Part shown: positions 25,748 to 34,440 of the stretch, piece by piece | Position numbering within the stretch: position 1 is the first letter of the stretch | Layout of the letters: the number at the start of each line of letters is the position of its first letter | Source: JAJDOD01 sp039024895 | GTDB taxonomy: Bacteria; Pseudomonadota; Alphaproteobacteria; Rhodobacterales; Rhodobacteraceae | Length of the DNA stretch: 64,000 nucleotides | Assembly (NCBI GenBank): GCA_039024895.1 | Contig: JBCCPJ010000001.1 | Location: forward strand, 359,043 to 423,042 | Direction: 5' to 3' | Notes under the pieces: generated by a model | What the model saw: the letters and a program-made list of their open reading frames with translations, nothing else | Told to the model about the DNA's origin: nothing | Databases searched by the model: none | Made by a program: the position numbers and the translations under genes

Positions 25748-26599
25748 CTAGGCCGGTGACATGCCCCGGAGCCTCTCCGAGCGCCGACGGAGAATTTCAA
25801 TCGTGGCCAAGAGGACAATCGATATCGCGATCAATATCGTGGCTACCGCCAGGATCGTTGGGCTGATTTGCTCGCGCAGGCCCGTGAACATTTGCCATGG
25901 CAAGGTCTTCTGACCTGCAGAGCCAACAAAAAGCACCACCACAACCTCGTCAAAAGACGTGATAAACGCGAATAGCCCGCCAGAAATCACGCCAGGCAGT
26001 ATGAGCGGCATCTGCACGCGGAAAAAAGTCTTAACTGGATCAGCCCCGAGGTTCGCAGCCGCCCGCGTCAAGCTCCGGTCAAACCCCACTAAAGTCGCCG
26101 TAACAGTGATGATAACGAAAGGAATACCAAGAGCCGCATGTGCGAGAACAACCCCCCAATAGGTCCCCTGCAACCCTATGCGGCTATAAAAGAAAAACAT
26201 ACCGGCCGCTGAAATAATCAGTGGAACAATCATTGGTGAAATCAGGATGGCCATGATGGCGCGCCGGAACGGCACGTGAGGCTGGCTCAGTCCGATCGCC
26301 GCCAGTGTTCCAAAACCCACTGATAGCAATGTTGCCATTGGGGCAATGGTGACGGAATTCCACAGCGCTTGCTGCCAATCGTTATTGGTAAAGAAATCCT
26401 CATAGTGTTTCGTTGAATACCCGTCAGAGTCTAAAGCTAACATTGCCGGGGTGAACGTGAAAAAATCCTCCGCATTGAAGCTGAGAGGTACGATCACCAG
26501 AATTGGGGCAATGAGAAAGAAGAAGATCACGGCACAAATGACGCGGAATGCATAATACCAGATGCGTTGGCCGGTGGTTGCATATGGCGGCAATCCCAT
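25748..26599 (-). CDS. ABC transporter permease, PotC-type (polyamine importer)
   Basis: 283-residue inner-membrane permease with six helices and the EAA-type loop ITRAAANLGADPVKTFFRVQMPLILPGVISGG, here seen as LTRAAANLGADP and the following PLILPG. It resembles the PotC subunit of spermidine/putrescine ABC importers. The ribosome site lies in the last codons of the potB-like gene four bases before, which implies coupled expression. The product forms a heterodimer with the PotB-like permease. The exact substrate is inferred from the family only. Confidence 0.9.
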   Translation of the reverse strand: MGLPPYATTGQRIWYYAFRVICAVIFFFLIAPILVIVPLSFNAEDFFTFTPAMLALDSDGYSTKHYEDFFTNNDWQQALWNSVTIAPMATLLSVGFGTLAAIGLSQPHVPFRRAIMAILISPMIVPLIISAAGMFFFYSRIGLQGTYWGVVLAHAALGIPFVIITVTATLVGFDRSLTRAAANLGADPVKTFFRVQMPLILPGVISGGLFAFITSFDEVVVVLFVGSAGQKTLPWQMFTGLREQISPTILAVATILIAISIVLLATIEILRRRSERLRGMSPA

Positions 26600-26603
26600 A
26601 GCG

Positions 26604-28124
26604 TCAGCCTCCCAATTTCACATTGTCGATGCCAACGATCCGGTCGTAGGCCCAGTAAAGCAACAGCACGGCAGCGAGAAGGATAGTGCCAAGCGCAGCC
26701 GCGAGACCCCAGTTCAGCGAGGACGAGATGTGGAAAGCAATTCTGTTCGAGATGAACACGCCTTGCGTGCCACCAACAAGCTCGGGGGTGATGTAGTACC
26801 CGATTGCCAGGATGAAGACGAGGATGGATCCAGCGCCGATACCAGGCACGCTCTGAGGAAAGTAAACACGCCAGAAAGCCGTCCAGTTCGTTGCCCCCAA
26901 AGACTTTGCTGCGCGAAGATAACTCGGCGGAATTGTCTTCATGACGGAGTAGAGAGGAAGGATCATAAACGGTAGCAAAATATGCGTCATAGCGATGATC
27001 GTGCCCGTCTGATTATTGATCATCACAAGCCGCCCCGCCTCATCGATAAGTCCCGACCAAACGAGAATATCATTGATGACGCCTTGTTGTTGAAGAAGCA
27101 CTTTCCACGCACTGGTTCGCACCAAAAGGGATGTCCAAAACGGCAGGAGTACCAGAATAAGGAGAACATTGGCCGTTCGCGCCGGCAGGTTTGCCAAAAG
27201 CCACGCGACCGGATAGCCGAGCAAAATACAAGACAGTGTGATAACCAAAGACATGAACAGCGTGCGCTGGAACAACATCACATAAATGCGTTGGTCTTCG
27301 TCGCGTGCAGAAACTCCCTCAGGCGTAAGCTGAAGGTCAACGGAATTCAGGAAATACCCCGGCGTATAGCTGGCAGCATATGTCTGGATAGTTTTCCAAA
27401 CCTCGGGATCACTCCAATCTTCGTCGACGTCTTCAAACGCCGCTTGAAGAGACACAATTTCAATTTCTGACGCTATGGCGCGTGCCTCTTCAAGGAGCGG
27501 GTTCTCGTAACCGTCAGACGCTTGAAGGTCTGCATGGAGGTTGGCAAACAGAACGTCCCATGGCTCTTCTTCTAAAGGGTCATCATCGTTTTCACGTTGA
27601 ACCGCATCCCAAGTTGCGTAAGCAGACGCTGTGCGCGGCCCTGCGAGCGCTGCGACATCGGCCCATGTCTGTGGGCTTTCCCACGCTTCGTTCAGTCGAG
27701 AATAGGCCTTTGAGTACTCATCGGTATCAAAACGTCCGACACTGCGGCCAGACTTTCGAAATAGGGAAGAAATCCCCGTTTTTTCGTAGTTGAGGCGTGT
27801 GCCAAGACGGGTATGGAGCTTGCGCTCCTCTGCGAAAACCAAGTCCGTATAAAACGCGAGGTAGGCTTCGTCGCCAGGAAGGTCGCCCTCATCCGCGTCC
27901 CAACTGCGCAGGGCTTGTACCGTGCGTGGGATGGTGTCCCGCACAATGTTGTTTTCCACCGACCGGAACAACATGTCAGCAATCGGCGCAACGAATGTAA
28001 TCAGGATGAAGAGAAGAAGCGGGGCAACAAGAAGGAACGCCCGGAGCTTTTCGCGACGCAGTGCGCGCGCAAGACTGCGTTTAAGCGGCGTTCCGTCCGC
28101 AGCAAGAACCGACCCGTCGCTCAT
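26604..28124 (-). CDS. ABC transporter permease, PotB-type with large periplasmic insertion
   Basis: 506-residue permease, much longer than typical PotB (about 280). One membrane helix (about residues 28-50) is followed by some 230 hydrophilic acidic residues, predicted to be periplasmic, before the five remaining helices. The EAA loop is LRAAKSLGATNWTAFWRVYFPQSVPG. Start ATG 28124 (MSDGSV) was chosen over an upstream codon because it sits at the overlap with the preceding small gene. Pairs with the PotC-like permease downstream. The inserted domain could contact the binding protein. Confidence 0.88.
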   Translation of the reverse strand: MSDGSVLAADGTPLKRSLARALRREKLRAFLLVAPLLLFILITFVAPIADMLFRSVENNIVRDTIPRTVQALRSWDADEGDLPGDEAYLAFYTDLVFAEERKLHTRLGTRLNYEKTGISSLFRKSGRSVGRFDTDEYSKAYSRLNEAWESPQTWADVAALAGPRTASAYATWDAVQRENDDDPLEEEPWDVLFANLHADLQASDGYENPLLEEARAIASEIEIVSLQAAFEDVDEDWSDPEVWKTIQTYAASYTPGYFLNSVDLQLTPEGVSARDEDQRIYVMLFQRTLFMSLVITLSCILLGYPVAWLLANLPARTANVLLILVLLPFWTSLLVRTSAWKVLLQQQGVINDILVWSGLIDEAGRLVMINNQTGTIIAMTHILLPFMILPLYSVMKTIPPSYLRAAKSLGATNWTAFWRVYFPQSVPGIGAGSILVFILAIGYYITPELVGGTQGVFISNRIAFHISSSLNWGLAAALGTILLAAVLLLYWAYDRIVGIDNVKLGG

Positions 28125-28414
28125 CCGTCGTGCCCTTCCACAACGATAATGGTACTCGTCGCGCACCGCCGACGAATTTCCGCGACTTCCTGATATTCGG
28201 GATCATTGTAGGCTGCCAAAGCCGCCTCGTAGCTGGGAAACTCTATCACTACATGTCGGTCGCCTGCTTCGCCTTCCATGACCTTGCTTTGGCCACCACG
28301 GACGACAAATGACGCGCCGTGGCTTTCAAGGATAGGTGTATCCCGGCGGACATACTCTGGATATCCATCTGGCTCGGTGACGGTGATGTGTCCGATTATG
28401 TAGCCTTTTGGCAC
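28121..28414 (-). CDS. DUF1330 domain protein
   Basis: 97-residue small protein of the DUF1330 group of the ferredoxin-like fold. Signatures are KGYIIGHITVTEPDGYPEYV, a GGQSKVMEGEAGDRHVVIEFPSYEAALAAYNDPEYQ stretch and the RRRCATSTIIVVEG end, given here in pieces. The start is a GTG at 28414 (VPKGYI), chosen because homologues begin MPKGY or similar. It overlaps the potB-like start by four bases and is thus part of the ABC operon. The biochemical role of the family is unknown. Confidence 0.82.
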   Translation of the reverse strand: MPKGYIIGHITVTEPDGYPEYVRRDTPILESHGASFVVRGGQSKVMEGEAGDRHVVIEFPSYEAALAAYNDPEYQEVAEIRRRCATSTIIVVEGHDG

Positions 28415-28435
28415 TTCTTTGTTCCCCCAGCGACT

Positions 28436-28462
28436 GTGGCCCCGAGTAAAACCCGGGGCCAC
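28436..28462 (-). other. Intercistronic hairpin after the polyamine binding-protein gene
   Basis: Nine-base perfect stem GTGGCCCCG / CGGGGCCAC with a nine-base loop, seven bases after the stop of the binding-protein gene. No U-run follows on the minus strand. It probably protects the binding-protein message from 3' decay or attenuates transcription into the permease genes, giving more binding protein than permease. Confidence 0.6.
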
Positions 28463-28469
28463 TGAGCTT

Positions 28470-29573
28470 TTATTGCGCCAACCATGCCTGGAATTTAGCG
28501 TCCAGATCGTCGCGGTAATCAGCCCACCACTCGTAGTTGAAAAGGAAGGTGTTCACCGAGTTGGCCGGGTCTGTTGGCATATGCGGCGCCATATCGATTC
28601 CCAGGTCTGCGTGCTGACCAACCAGCGGCGCCGAAGAAGCACGTGCAGGGCCGTACGAGATGTACTTAGCCTGGTCTGCAAGACGCTGCGTGTCGGTCGC
28701 GTAGCTCACGAAGTCGAGCGCACGGGCAAGACGATCCTCTGGAAGACCGGCTGGGATGATCCAACCGTCAAGGTCGAACATCTGCCAATCCCAAAGCATG
28801 CCAACTGGCTGGTTCTGTTCTTCGATCACGCTGAACAGACGGCCGTTATAGGTCGATCCGATAGTGACTTCACCGTCAGCCAGAAGCTGAGGTGTTTCGG
28901 CACCAGCGCTCCACCAGATTGTGTTGTCCTTAATCGTGTCTAGCTTGGCGAAAGCGCGGTCCTGACCTTCTTCCGTCTCCAGAACGTCATAGACTTCCGA
29001 TATGTCAACGCCGTCACAGATCAGAGCCCATTCAAGGTTTGCAATCGGGCGACGTTCGAGCGACCGCTTGCCAGGATATGTTTCCGTGTCAAAGATTGCG
29101 CAAACACTGTCCGGCGCCTTGTCCAAAAGGTCCGTGCGGTATCCGAACGCGGTCGAGTACACGATCTGAGGAATGAAACAATCAGACACGATCAAGTCGC
29201 CGAAATCGTCGGAAGCGGAGGTGCCGTCCGGCGCAGCCGCAAGCATTTCGTCGTGATCGATTTCCATTGCTAGGCCTTCGTCACAAAGACGGATGGCGTC
29301 CGCAGCAACGACGTCAACGACGTCCCAAGTGATGTTACCCGCTTCGTTCATGGCGCGCAGCTTTGCAACAGCTTCCGCCGAGCTCTCATCCCATACAAAG
29401 GTTGTGCCGGTTTCGGCGGCATACGGCTCTGAATAAGCGCGCTGTTGCGACTTTTGATAAGCACCACCCCAAGAGACCAGTGTAAGTTCATCAGCCATAT
29501 GGCCATCTGCAAAAGAGGCACCAGCCGTAAAGACCAGCGCACTCGTTGCAAGAAGTGTCGTTGTGAGTTTCAT
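28470..29573 (-). CDS. ABC transporter substrate-binding protein, polyamine type
   Basis: 367-residue periplasmic binding protein with signal peptide MKLTTTLLATSALVFTAGASF. The mature N-terminus ELTLVSWGGAYQKSQQRAYSEPYAAETG is typical for the PotD/spermidine-putrescine extracellular solute-binding family. It captures the substrate for the PotB/PotC-like permease. Followed by a strong hairpin. The gene order is ATPase, binding protein, DUF1330, permease, permease. Putrescine or spermidine is likely, but other amines such as taurine-like or opine-like compounds are used by relatives. Confidence 0.88.
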   Translation of the reverse strand: MKLTTTLLATSALVFTAGASFADGHMADELTLVSWGGAYQKSQQRAYSEPYAAETGTTFVWDESSAEAVAKLRAMNEAGNITWDVVDVVAADAIRLCDEGLAMEIDHDEMLAAAPDGTSASDDFGDLIVSDCFIPQIVYSTAFGYRTDLLDKAPDSVCAIFDTETYPGKRSLERRPIANLEWALICDGVDISEVYDVLETEEGQDRAFAKLDTIKDNTIWWSAGAETPQLLADGEVTIGSTYNGRLFSVIEEQNQPVGMLWDWQMFDLDGWIIPAGLPEDRLARALDFVSYATDTQRLADQAKYISYGPARASSAPLVGQHADLGIDMAPHMPTDPANSVNTFLFNYEWWADYRDDLDAKFQAWLAQ

Positions 29574-29677
29574 TTCATACTCCCATGTCCCGAAATTGAT
29601 GATGAGGACCGGACCTCGGAACTGGCACCCGACCCTCTTTGTTTCCGCAACCCCGACACATCGAAGTGCGGCATAAC

Positions 29678-30778
29678 TTAGGCGTCAAGCGCCCTACAAT
29701 CCTCCGAGAGCCATCCGATTTCGATGGACTCTCCGGCTTTCAAACGGACCTGATCGGGCGCATTGCGCGTCTTGACCACGAAGTCGTCTCGGCCCGCCAC
29801 ACGCAGACGGGTACGGAAAATATCACCCATGTAGATGAACTCAAGCACTTCGGCTTGAAGCGTATGTGCCCCCGGCTTGAGACGGTCCTTGTTGAACTCA
29901 ACTCTTTCGGGTCTGATCGATACCTGCGTGCGCTCGCCCGGTTTTGACACATTTACTGGCATCGCATCGATGATGTCGCCCGAGTCAAGTTTCACTGTAC
30001 AAAAACCAGAGCCAATCGTTTCGATGACCCCGGACAAGGTATTATTTTCGCCGATAAACTGCGCAACGAAGCTGTTCTCCGGCTCCTCATAGAGAACATC
30101 CGGCGGCGCCAATTGTTGAATCCGTCCATCGTCGAAGACTGCCACCCGGTCAGACATTGTCAGCGCTTCTGTTTGATCGTGCGTCACGTAGACTGTGGTG
30201 ATTCCCAACGAGTGTGCCAGGTTCGTAATTTCAAACTGCATGTGTTCGCGCAGTTGTTTGTCCAGCGCGCCGAGCGGTTCATCCATCAAGACCAATTCAG
30301 GCTCGAAGACCAAAGCGCGCGCCAAAGCGACCCGTTGTTGCTGACCACCCGAAAGCTGCGCCGGGCGGCGCCCACCAAAATCGCCCATCTGGACCATATC
30401 AAGAGCGCGTTTGACTTTAGCTTCTCTTTCCGATTTGCCAATTTTTCGAACCTCAAGTGGAAAGGCGAGGTTTTCGGCAACCGTCATATGGGGAAAAAGG
30501 GCATAGTTCTGAAACACCATACCTATCCCGCGCTTGTGCGGAGGAATGTTGTTTATTGGGCTGCCGTCCAACAGAATTTCACCGTGCGTCGCGGTTTCAA
30601 ACCCCGCGAGCATCATGAGGCACGTTGTTTTGCCCGACCCAGATGGCCCTAACATGGTCAGAAACTCACCTTTGCCGATGGAGAGGTTCAGGTCTTTAAC
30701 GACAAGAATCTCCCCGTCGTAGCTCTTTTGAACGCGTTCAAAGACGACAAAATCGCCTGTATCTGTGTCTTTCGGCAC
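29678..30778 (-). CDS. ABC transporter ATP-binding protein, PotA-type
   Basis: 366-residue ATPase that powers the polyamine-type importer. Walker A GPSGSGKTT near residue 45, the signature LSGGQQQRVALARAL, Walker B LVLMDEPLGALD and the H-loop TVYVTHDQTEAL are intact. A C-terminal TOBE domain (from about residue 285) completes the protein. It is the first gene of the minus-strand operon and is followed by 104 bases before the binding-protein gene. Confidence 0.92.
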   Translation of the reverse strand: MPKDTDTGDFVVFERVQKSYDGEILVVKDLNLSIGKGEFLTMLGPSGSGKTTCLMMLAGFETATHGEILLDGSPINNIPPHKRGIGMVFQNYALFPHMTVAENLAFPLEVRKIGKSEREAKVKRALDMVQMGDFGGRRPAQLSGGQQQRVALARALVFEPELVLMDEPLGALDKQLREHMQFEITNLAHSLGITTVYVTHDQTEALTMSDRVAVFDDGRIQQLAPPDVLYEEPENSFVAQFIGENNTLSGVIETIGSGFCTVKLDSGDIIDAMPVNVSKPGERTQVSIRPERVEFNKDRLKPGAHTLQAEVLEFIYMGDIFRTRLRVAGRDDFVVKTRNAPDQVRLKAGESIEIGWLSEDCRALDA

Positions 30779-31187
30779 GTGATCTCCCCAGTCCCGGCAA
30801 ACCGCCCGCGCTTAGCCAACACGAAGTAAGTTAGGAATACAACTCGATAGCGACACACAAAGAGCTGTAGAGGATGCAGCGTTGAACGATTGAGCGACAT
30901 GTGCGCGCACTAAGCAAAGCTGGGAACTGGCCAGTTTGCATCCAGCGCCAAATGAAAACGCATGTTCACGACGTTAGAGGCGCGCGCCTTCCGCTTGAAT
31001 GCATCCATTGCAAAAGACAGATCAGCAATTGGCGGCATATAACCACCCGGCACGAGAACTGAAAATGATGCGCCGCGATTGCTTTCCCGTGGTAAGCGGC
31101 AACAGACACTTTTCTTAGACGTTAACCCCTTTTATAGTGCTTATATGCGGTGAAATCTGACGCCGCGAAGAAAGACAAGGCAGAGCA
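30779..31187. other. Divergent intergenic region (ABC importer / mipZ)
   Basis: 409 bases separate the ATPase gene (minus) from mipZ (plus). They must contain both promoters. A minus-strand frame between about 30913 and 31135 stays open for some 70 codons and could end in a peptide with SFSVLVPGGYMPPIADLS, but the only ATG would yield about 42 residues and no ribosome site is seen. The A+T-rich block at 31105-31150 (TTTATAGTGCTTATAT) looks like the mipZ promoter. Confidence 0.35.
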
Positions 31188-31997
31188 GTGGCCCACATTA
31201 TTGTCGTCGGAAACGAAAAAGGCGGCGCCGGCAAATCAACTGTTTCGATGCATATCGCAACTTCGCTGGTGCGCATGGGGCATTTTGTTGGGGTTTTGGA
31301 CCTAGACTTGCGGCAACGGAGCTTCGGTCGCTACATCGACAACCGCCGTCGCTTCATGGAAGCCGAAAGCCTCGACCTGCCTTGCCCTATCTACCGGGAG
31401 CTTCCAAATATTTCGCCTGAAACCCTCGGCCCCGGCGAGAACATATACGATCAGCGGCTCTCTGCGGCCGTTACCGGTCTTGAGCGCGAGGTCGAGTTCG
31501 TCTTGATCGATTGCCCGGGATCGCACACGCGCCTTAGTCAGGTGGCTCACTCCCTGGCGGACACCCTCGTCACACCCTTGAACGACAGCTTTGTCGACTT
31601 CGATCTTCTCGCCCAAATAGACCCGGCCACAAACAGAGTTCTACAGCCGTCAATCTACTCCGAAATGGTGTGGAATGCGCGGCAGCTTCGCGCTCAAGCG
31701 GGGCTAGAACCGATAGATTGGGTTGTTGTGCGCAATCGCGTAGGTGCGCAAGCAATGCATAACAAGAAGAAAATGGCGGAAGCAGTGCAAGCCCTAGCCA
31801 AAAGAATTGGCTTCCGTGTCGCACCGGGTTTTGCCGAACGCGTCATTTTTCGTGAGCTTTTCCCACGCGGGCTAACTCTGCTCGACCTGCGTGACATCGG
31901 CGTCCAGAACTTAAATCTATCCAATGTTGCCGCACGGCAGGAATTGCGCGAGCTCGTAAAGGAGCTGCGGCTACCTGGTGTTACGGTCGACTTCTGA
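31188..31997 (+). CDS. mipZ: Division plane positioning ATPase MipZ
   Basis: 269-residue ParA-like P-loop ATPase that forms a gradient from the poles and inhibits FtsZ, so the Z ring forms at midcell. The deviant Walker A NEKGGAGKST is at residues 9-18, LDLDLRQRSFGRYIDNRR and LIDCPGSHTRLS carry the switch regions. The MipZ-specific continuation VVRNRVGAQAMHNKKKM and FRELFPRGLTLLDLRD distinguishes it from chromosome ParA. Start is GTG at 31188. Its 3' end overlaps the convergent small gene by 17 bases. MipZ is typical of Caulobacterales, Rhodobacterales and other alphaproteobacteria. Confidence 0.95.
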   Translation: MAHIIVVGNEKGGAGKSTVSMHIATSLVRMGHFVGVLDLDLRQRSFGRYIDNRRRFMEAESLDLPCPIYRELPNISPETLGPGENIYDQRLSAAVTGLEREVEFVLIDCPGSHTRLSQVAHSLADTLVTPLNDSFVDFDLLAQIDPATNRVLQPSIYSEMVWNARQLRAQAGLEPIDWVVVRNRVGAQAMHNKKKMAEAVQALAKRIGFRVAPGFAERVIFRELFPRGLTLLDLRDIGVQNLNLSNVAARQELRELVKELRLPGVTVDF

Positions 31998-32247
31998 CCC
32001 GCTGCGTCGCCCCGTCATCGAAGAAGCGAGAGATTACCCCGTTGCGACGCGAGCTTGCGCGCTCCCGTTCTTCTTCCTGCAAAATGTCCTCTTGTGATCG
32101 TATAGGCTGGAACCCCTGATCTTCACCTGATTGCGCCGAGCCATCTTGCGACACAGCTTCGCGTGCTGCAGACGAAGCATCATTTTCCGGCAAACGTGGC
32201 CGGTTGAGGAGCGAAGTGAGCCAGTTACGAAACACAGCTTGTCCCAT
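31981..32247 (-). CDS. Hypothetical small charged protein
   Basis: 88 residues from the ATG at 32247 (MGQAVFRNWLTSLLNRP). The middle is rich in Ser, Glu and Gln and contains an EEERERASSRRNG stretch; the end is basic. I do not recognise a family and see no domain. An upstream ATG at 32358 would add 37 residues. The gene is convergent with mipZ and overlaps its last 17 bases. It could be a real small protein or a chance frame. Confidence 0.4.
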   Translation of the reverse strand: MGQAVFRNWLTSLLNRPRLPENDASSAAREAVSQDGSAQSGEDQGFQPIRSQEDILQEEERERASSRRNGVISRFFDDGATQRVRSRP

Positions 32248-32398
32248 GTCGGTTGAAGTAAAAGTATCCTGCTGCAAAACGGCGGGATAATGGCGCTTTC
32301 GAGGTGTATTGTTCTTAAATGGAAAACACAAAGTTAAAAAAATGGGAAGAAGGCTCAACTGAAAGTCCCGCTCCCTGTTTTTCTATCTCGATCGGTTC

Positions 32399-33169
32399 TT
32401 AGATCTGCGACAGCTCCTGCTCCAAATCACCCATTTCGGCACCACCGGCCATCAGCCGCCGCATTTCGACGTCGCCAATCTCCTCTGATTGACCAGCGCC
32501 GATAACCTTGCCCAAAGCCAGGAAAGTGAAACGGTCGCCTACAAGGCGAGAGTGTATTTCGTTATGTGTGATGAATATGATCGCAATGTCGCCACGCGCC
32601 CTGACCCGCTTAATCGTCTTGAGAACGCCCATTTGCTGCTTCTGGCCAAGCGCAGAGGTTGGCTCGTCCAGGATCAGAACTTTAGCCCCAAAGTGGATAG
32701 CGCGCGCGATTGCCAATGTCTGCCGTTGACCACCTGACATCGTTCCAACAGCCTGCGTCGGATCTGAGAAATCTATCCCGATCTTCAGCATTTCATCATG
32801 GGCAATCTGGTTCATCTCTTCCATGCGCAAGGTGCCAAGTGGGCCTTTAAGCTCGCGACCCATGAAGAAGTTACGCGTGACACTCATCAACTGGTTCAGC
32901 GCAAGGTCTTGATACACTGTGCCGATTCCCGCTGCCGACGCGTCGCGCGGCGTCCGGAAGTTCACCGGCTTACCTTCAATATAAATCTGTCCGCTGGTCG
33001 GTTGGTGCACCCCCGCAAGCGTTTTAATCAGCGTAGACTTTCCTGCACCGTTGTCGCCTAGGAGTGCATGAACTTCGCCTGGATACACCTCCAGGTCGAC
33101 GCCCCCAAGCGCGGTGAACGGGCCGAATTGCTTCGTCAGATTCTCTACTCGAAGATAAGGTTCGGCCAT
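32399..33169 (-). CDS. Sugar ABC transporter ATP-binding protein (FrcA-like)
   Basis: 256-residue ATPase with a single ABC domain, unlike the double-domain RbsA type. Walker A GDNGAGKST near residue 38, the signature MSGGQRQTLAIARA and Walker B LILDEPTSALGQKQ are present. Size and sequence style match FrcA of the Sinorhizobium fructose importer. It lies one base after the permease gene (minus strand) and completes a binding protein - permease - ATPase operon. The imported sugar or polyol is not determined. Confidence 0.88.
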   Translation of the reverse strand: MAEPYLRVENLTKQFGPFTALGGVDLEVYPGEVHALLGDNGAGKSTLIKTLAGVHQPTSGQIYIEGKPVNFRTPRDASAAGIGTVYQDLALNQLMSVTRNFFMGRELKGPLGTLRMEEMNQIAHDEMLKIGIDFSDPTQAVGTMSGGQRQTLAIARAIHFGAKVLILDEPTSALGQKQQMGVLKTIKRVRARGDIAIIFITHNEIHSRLVGDRFTFLALGKVIGAGQSEEIGDVEMRRLMAGGAEMGDLEQELSQI

Positions 33170-33170
33170 A

Positions 33171-34352
33171 TCAAATGCCCCCCGTTATGCGCTTTCGAAT
33201 GCGCTCGTTAGCGAACACCGCAGCGAGCAAGATCGCGCCCAGAAAAACGCGGAACCACGCCCCGTCGATAGCCGGAATGAAGAACACCGCGTTTGCGACC
33301 AGCCCTACGGTTATCGCCCCGAAGACTACTCCGATGATCGAGCCAAAGCCGCCGGTCATAAGGGTGCCACCAACAACCGCAATCGCGATGGCGAACAGCT
33401 CTTGAAGGTTACCTTTCGCCGCATCCGACGTGTTTGTGTCAAAGACCTGGCAAGCAGCGAACATTGTGGCGCAGAACGCAGTGAACATAAACAGACCGAT
33501 TTTTACCGAGTTCACTGGCACACCATTTGCCCGTGCGGCCTCTTTGTTGTCGCCGGTCGCATAGATCCAGTTTCCGAGTTGTGTCCGGCTCAGAACAAAG
33601 TAAGCGACAGCCGCAATGACCATGAACCAAAGCAAGCGCGCATCAAAACCGGTCACCCACTGTTCAAGGCGGCGATTGATGTTCAGCGTCGCGAGGTAAT
33701 TTATGTTGTCTGCCGTCAATCGCGCCGGCCACTCGACGCCGTCGACAAGGCGCTGACCTATCCAAAACCAGGCGTCGTAAAACCAGCCGAAAACCTCACC
33801 GCCAAGAATATCGGCAAACCAGCTGTTTTCTTTGAAATCCTGCAGGCCGGAAACCTGCGTTGACTGGTTGATCAAACGAAAGGCCACTTCTGTGGTGCCA
33901 CGCAAGAAAAACAGAAAAGCGAGTGTCACTATGAAGCTGGAGAGCCCGGATCGGACAACAATGGTTCCAATTATCCAGCCGAGTGTGAGCGTCATGGCAA
34001 GCGTGATGATAAAGGCGAGAAACGGCGTCGCTTCACCCAGCCCGAAAGGAAGGCCCCACTTCAACATCAGGGCCATGGACATGCCCGCAAACCCGATCAT
34101 AGAGCCAATCGATAGATCGAATTCGCCCGCGATCATCAACAGAGCCGCCCCAATGGCAATGATGCCATACTGCGCGATAATCTTGATATTATTCTTCAGA
34201 CCCAGAGCATTGAAGGCTTTGCCATCTGATGCGATCGCTAGCGCGACGATGATAACGACCATGACGACAAATGCGCCTATCTCCGGTCGCCTTACCAAAC
34301 GCTGAAGCCGTGTCTCTTGTTTGAGCCGGTCAGCTTCGCTGCGGTCAGCCAT
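33171..34352 (-). CDS. Sugar ABC transporter permease (FrcC/RbsC-like)
   Basis: 393-residue inner-membrane permease of the carbohydrate uptake-2 family with about ten hydrophobic helices. Motifs include GEFDLSIGSMIGFAGM and GGTLMTGGFGSIIGVVFGA near the C-terminal half, typical of RbsC/FrcC proteins. A hydrophilic loop of about 80 residues (around positions 140-215) is longer than in RbsC. ATG 34352 follows GGGAGCAAAA. It pairs with itself and the ATPase encoded next. Confidence 0.88.
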   Translation of the reverse strand: MADRSEADRLKQETRLQRLVRRPEIGAFVVMVVIIVALAIASDGKAFNALGLKNNIKIIAQYGIIAIGAALLMIAGEFDLSIGSMIGFAGMSMALMLKWGLPFGLGEATPFLAFIITLAMTLTLGWIIGTIVVRSGLSSFIVTLAFLFFLRGTTEVAFRLINQSTQVSGLQDFKENSWFADILGGEVFGWFYDAWFWIGQRLVDGVEWPARLTADNINYLATLNINRRLEQWVTGFDARLLWFMVIAAVAYFVLSRTQLGNWIYATGDNKEAARANGVPVNSVKIGLFMFTAFCATMFAACQVFDTNTSDAAKGNLQELFAIAIAVVGGTLMTGGFGSIIGVVFGAITVGLVANAVFFIPAIDGAWFRVFLGAILLAAVFANERIRKRITGGI

Positions 34353-34392
34353 TTTTGCTCCCCTTTTTCCCCAACGGCTTCCAATGACAGAA

Positions 34393-34414
34393 CAGGCGGG
34401 GAAATCCCCGCCTG
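34393..34414 (-). other. Intercistronic hairpin after the sugar binding-protein gene
   Basis: Nine-base perfect stem CAGGCGGGG / CCCCGCCTG with an AAAT loop, between the binding-protein stop (34441) and the permease start (34352). As at 28436, it follows the binding-protein gene of an ABC operon and probably stabilises that message or attenuates downstream transcription. Confidence 0.65.
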
Positions 34415-34440
34415 CTCAGATTTTAATGAGGCTTCACACC

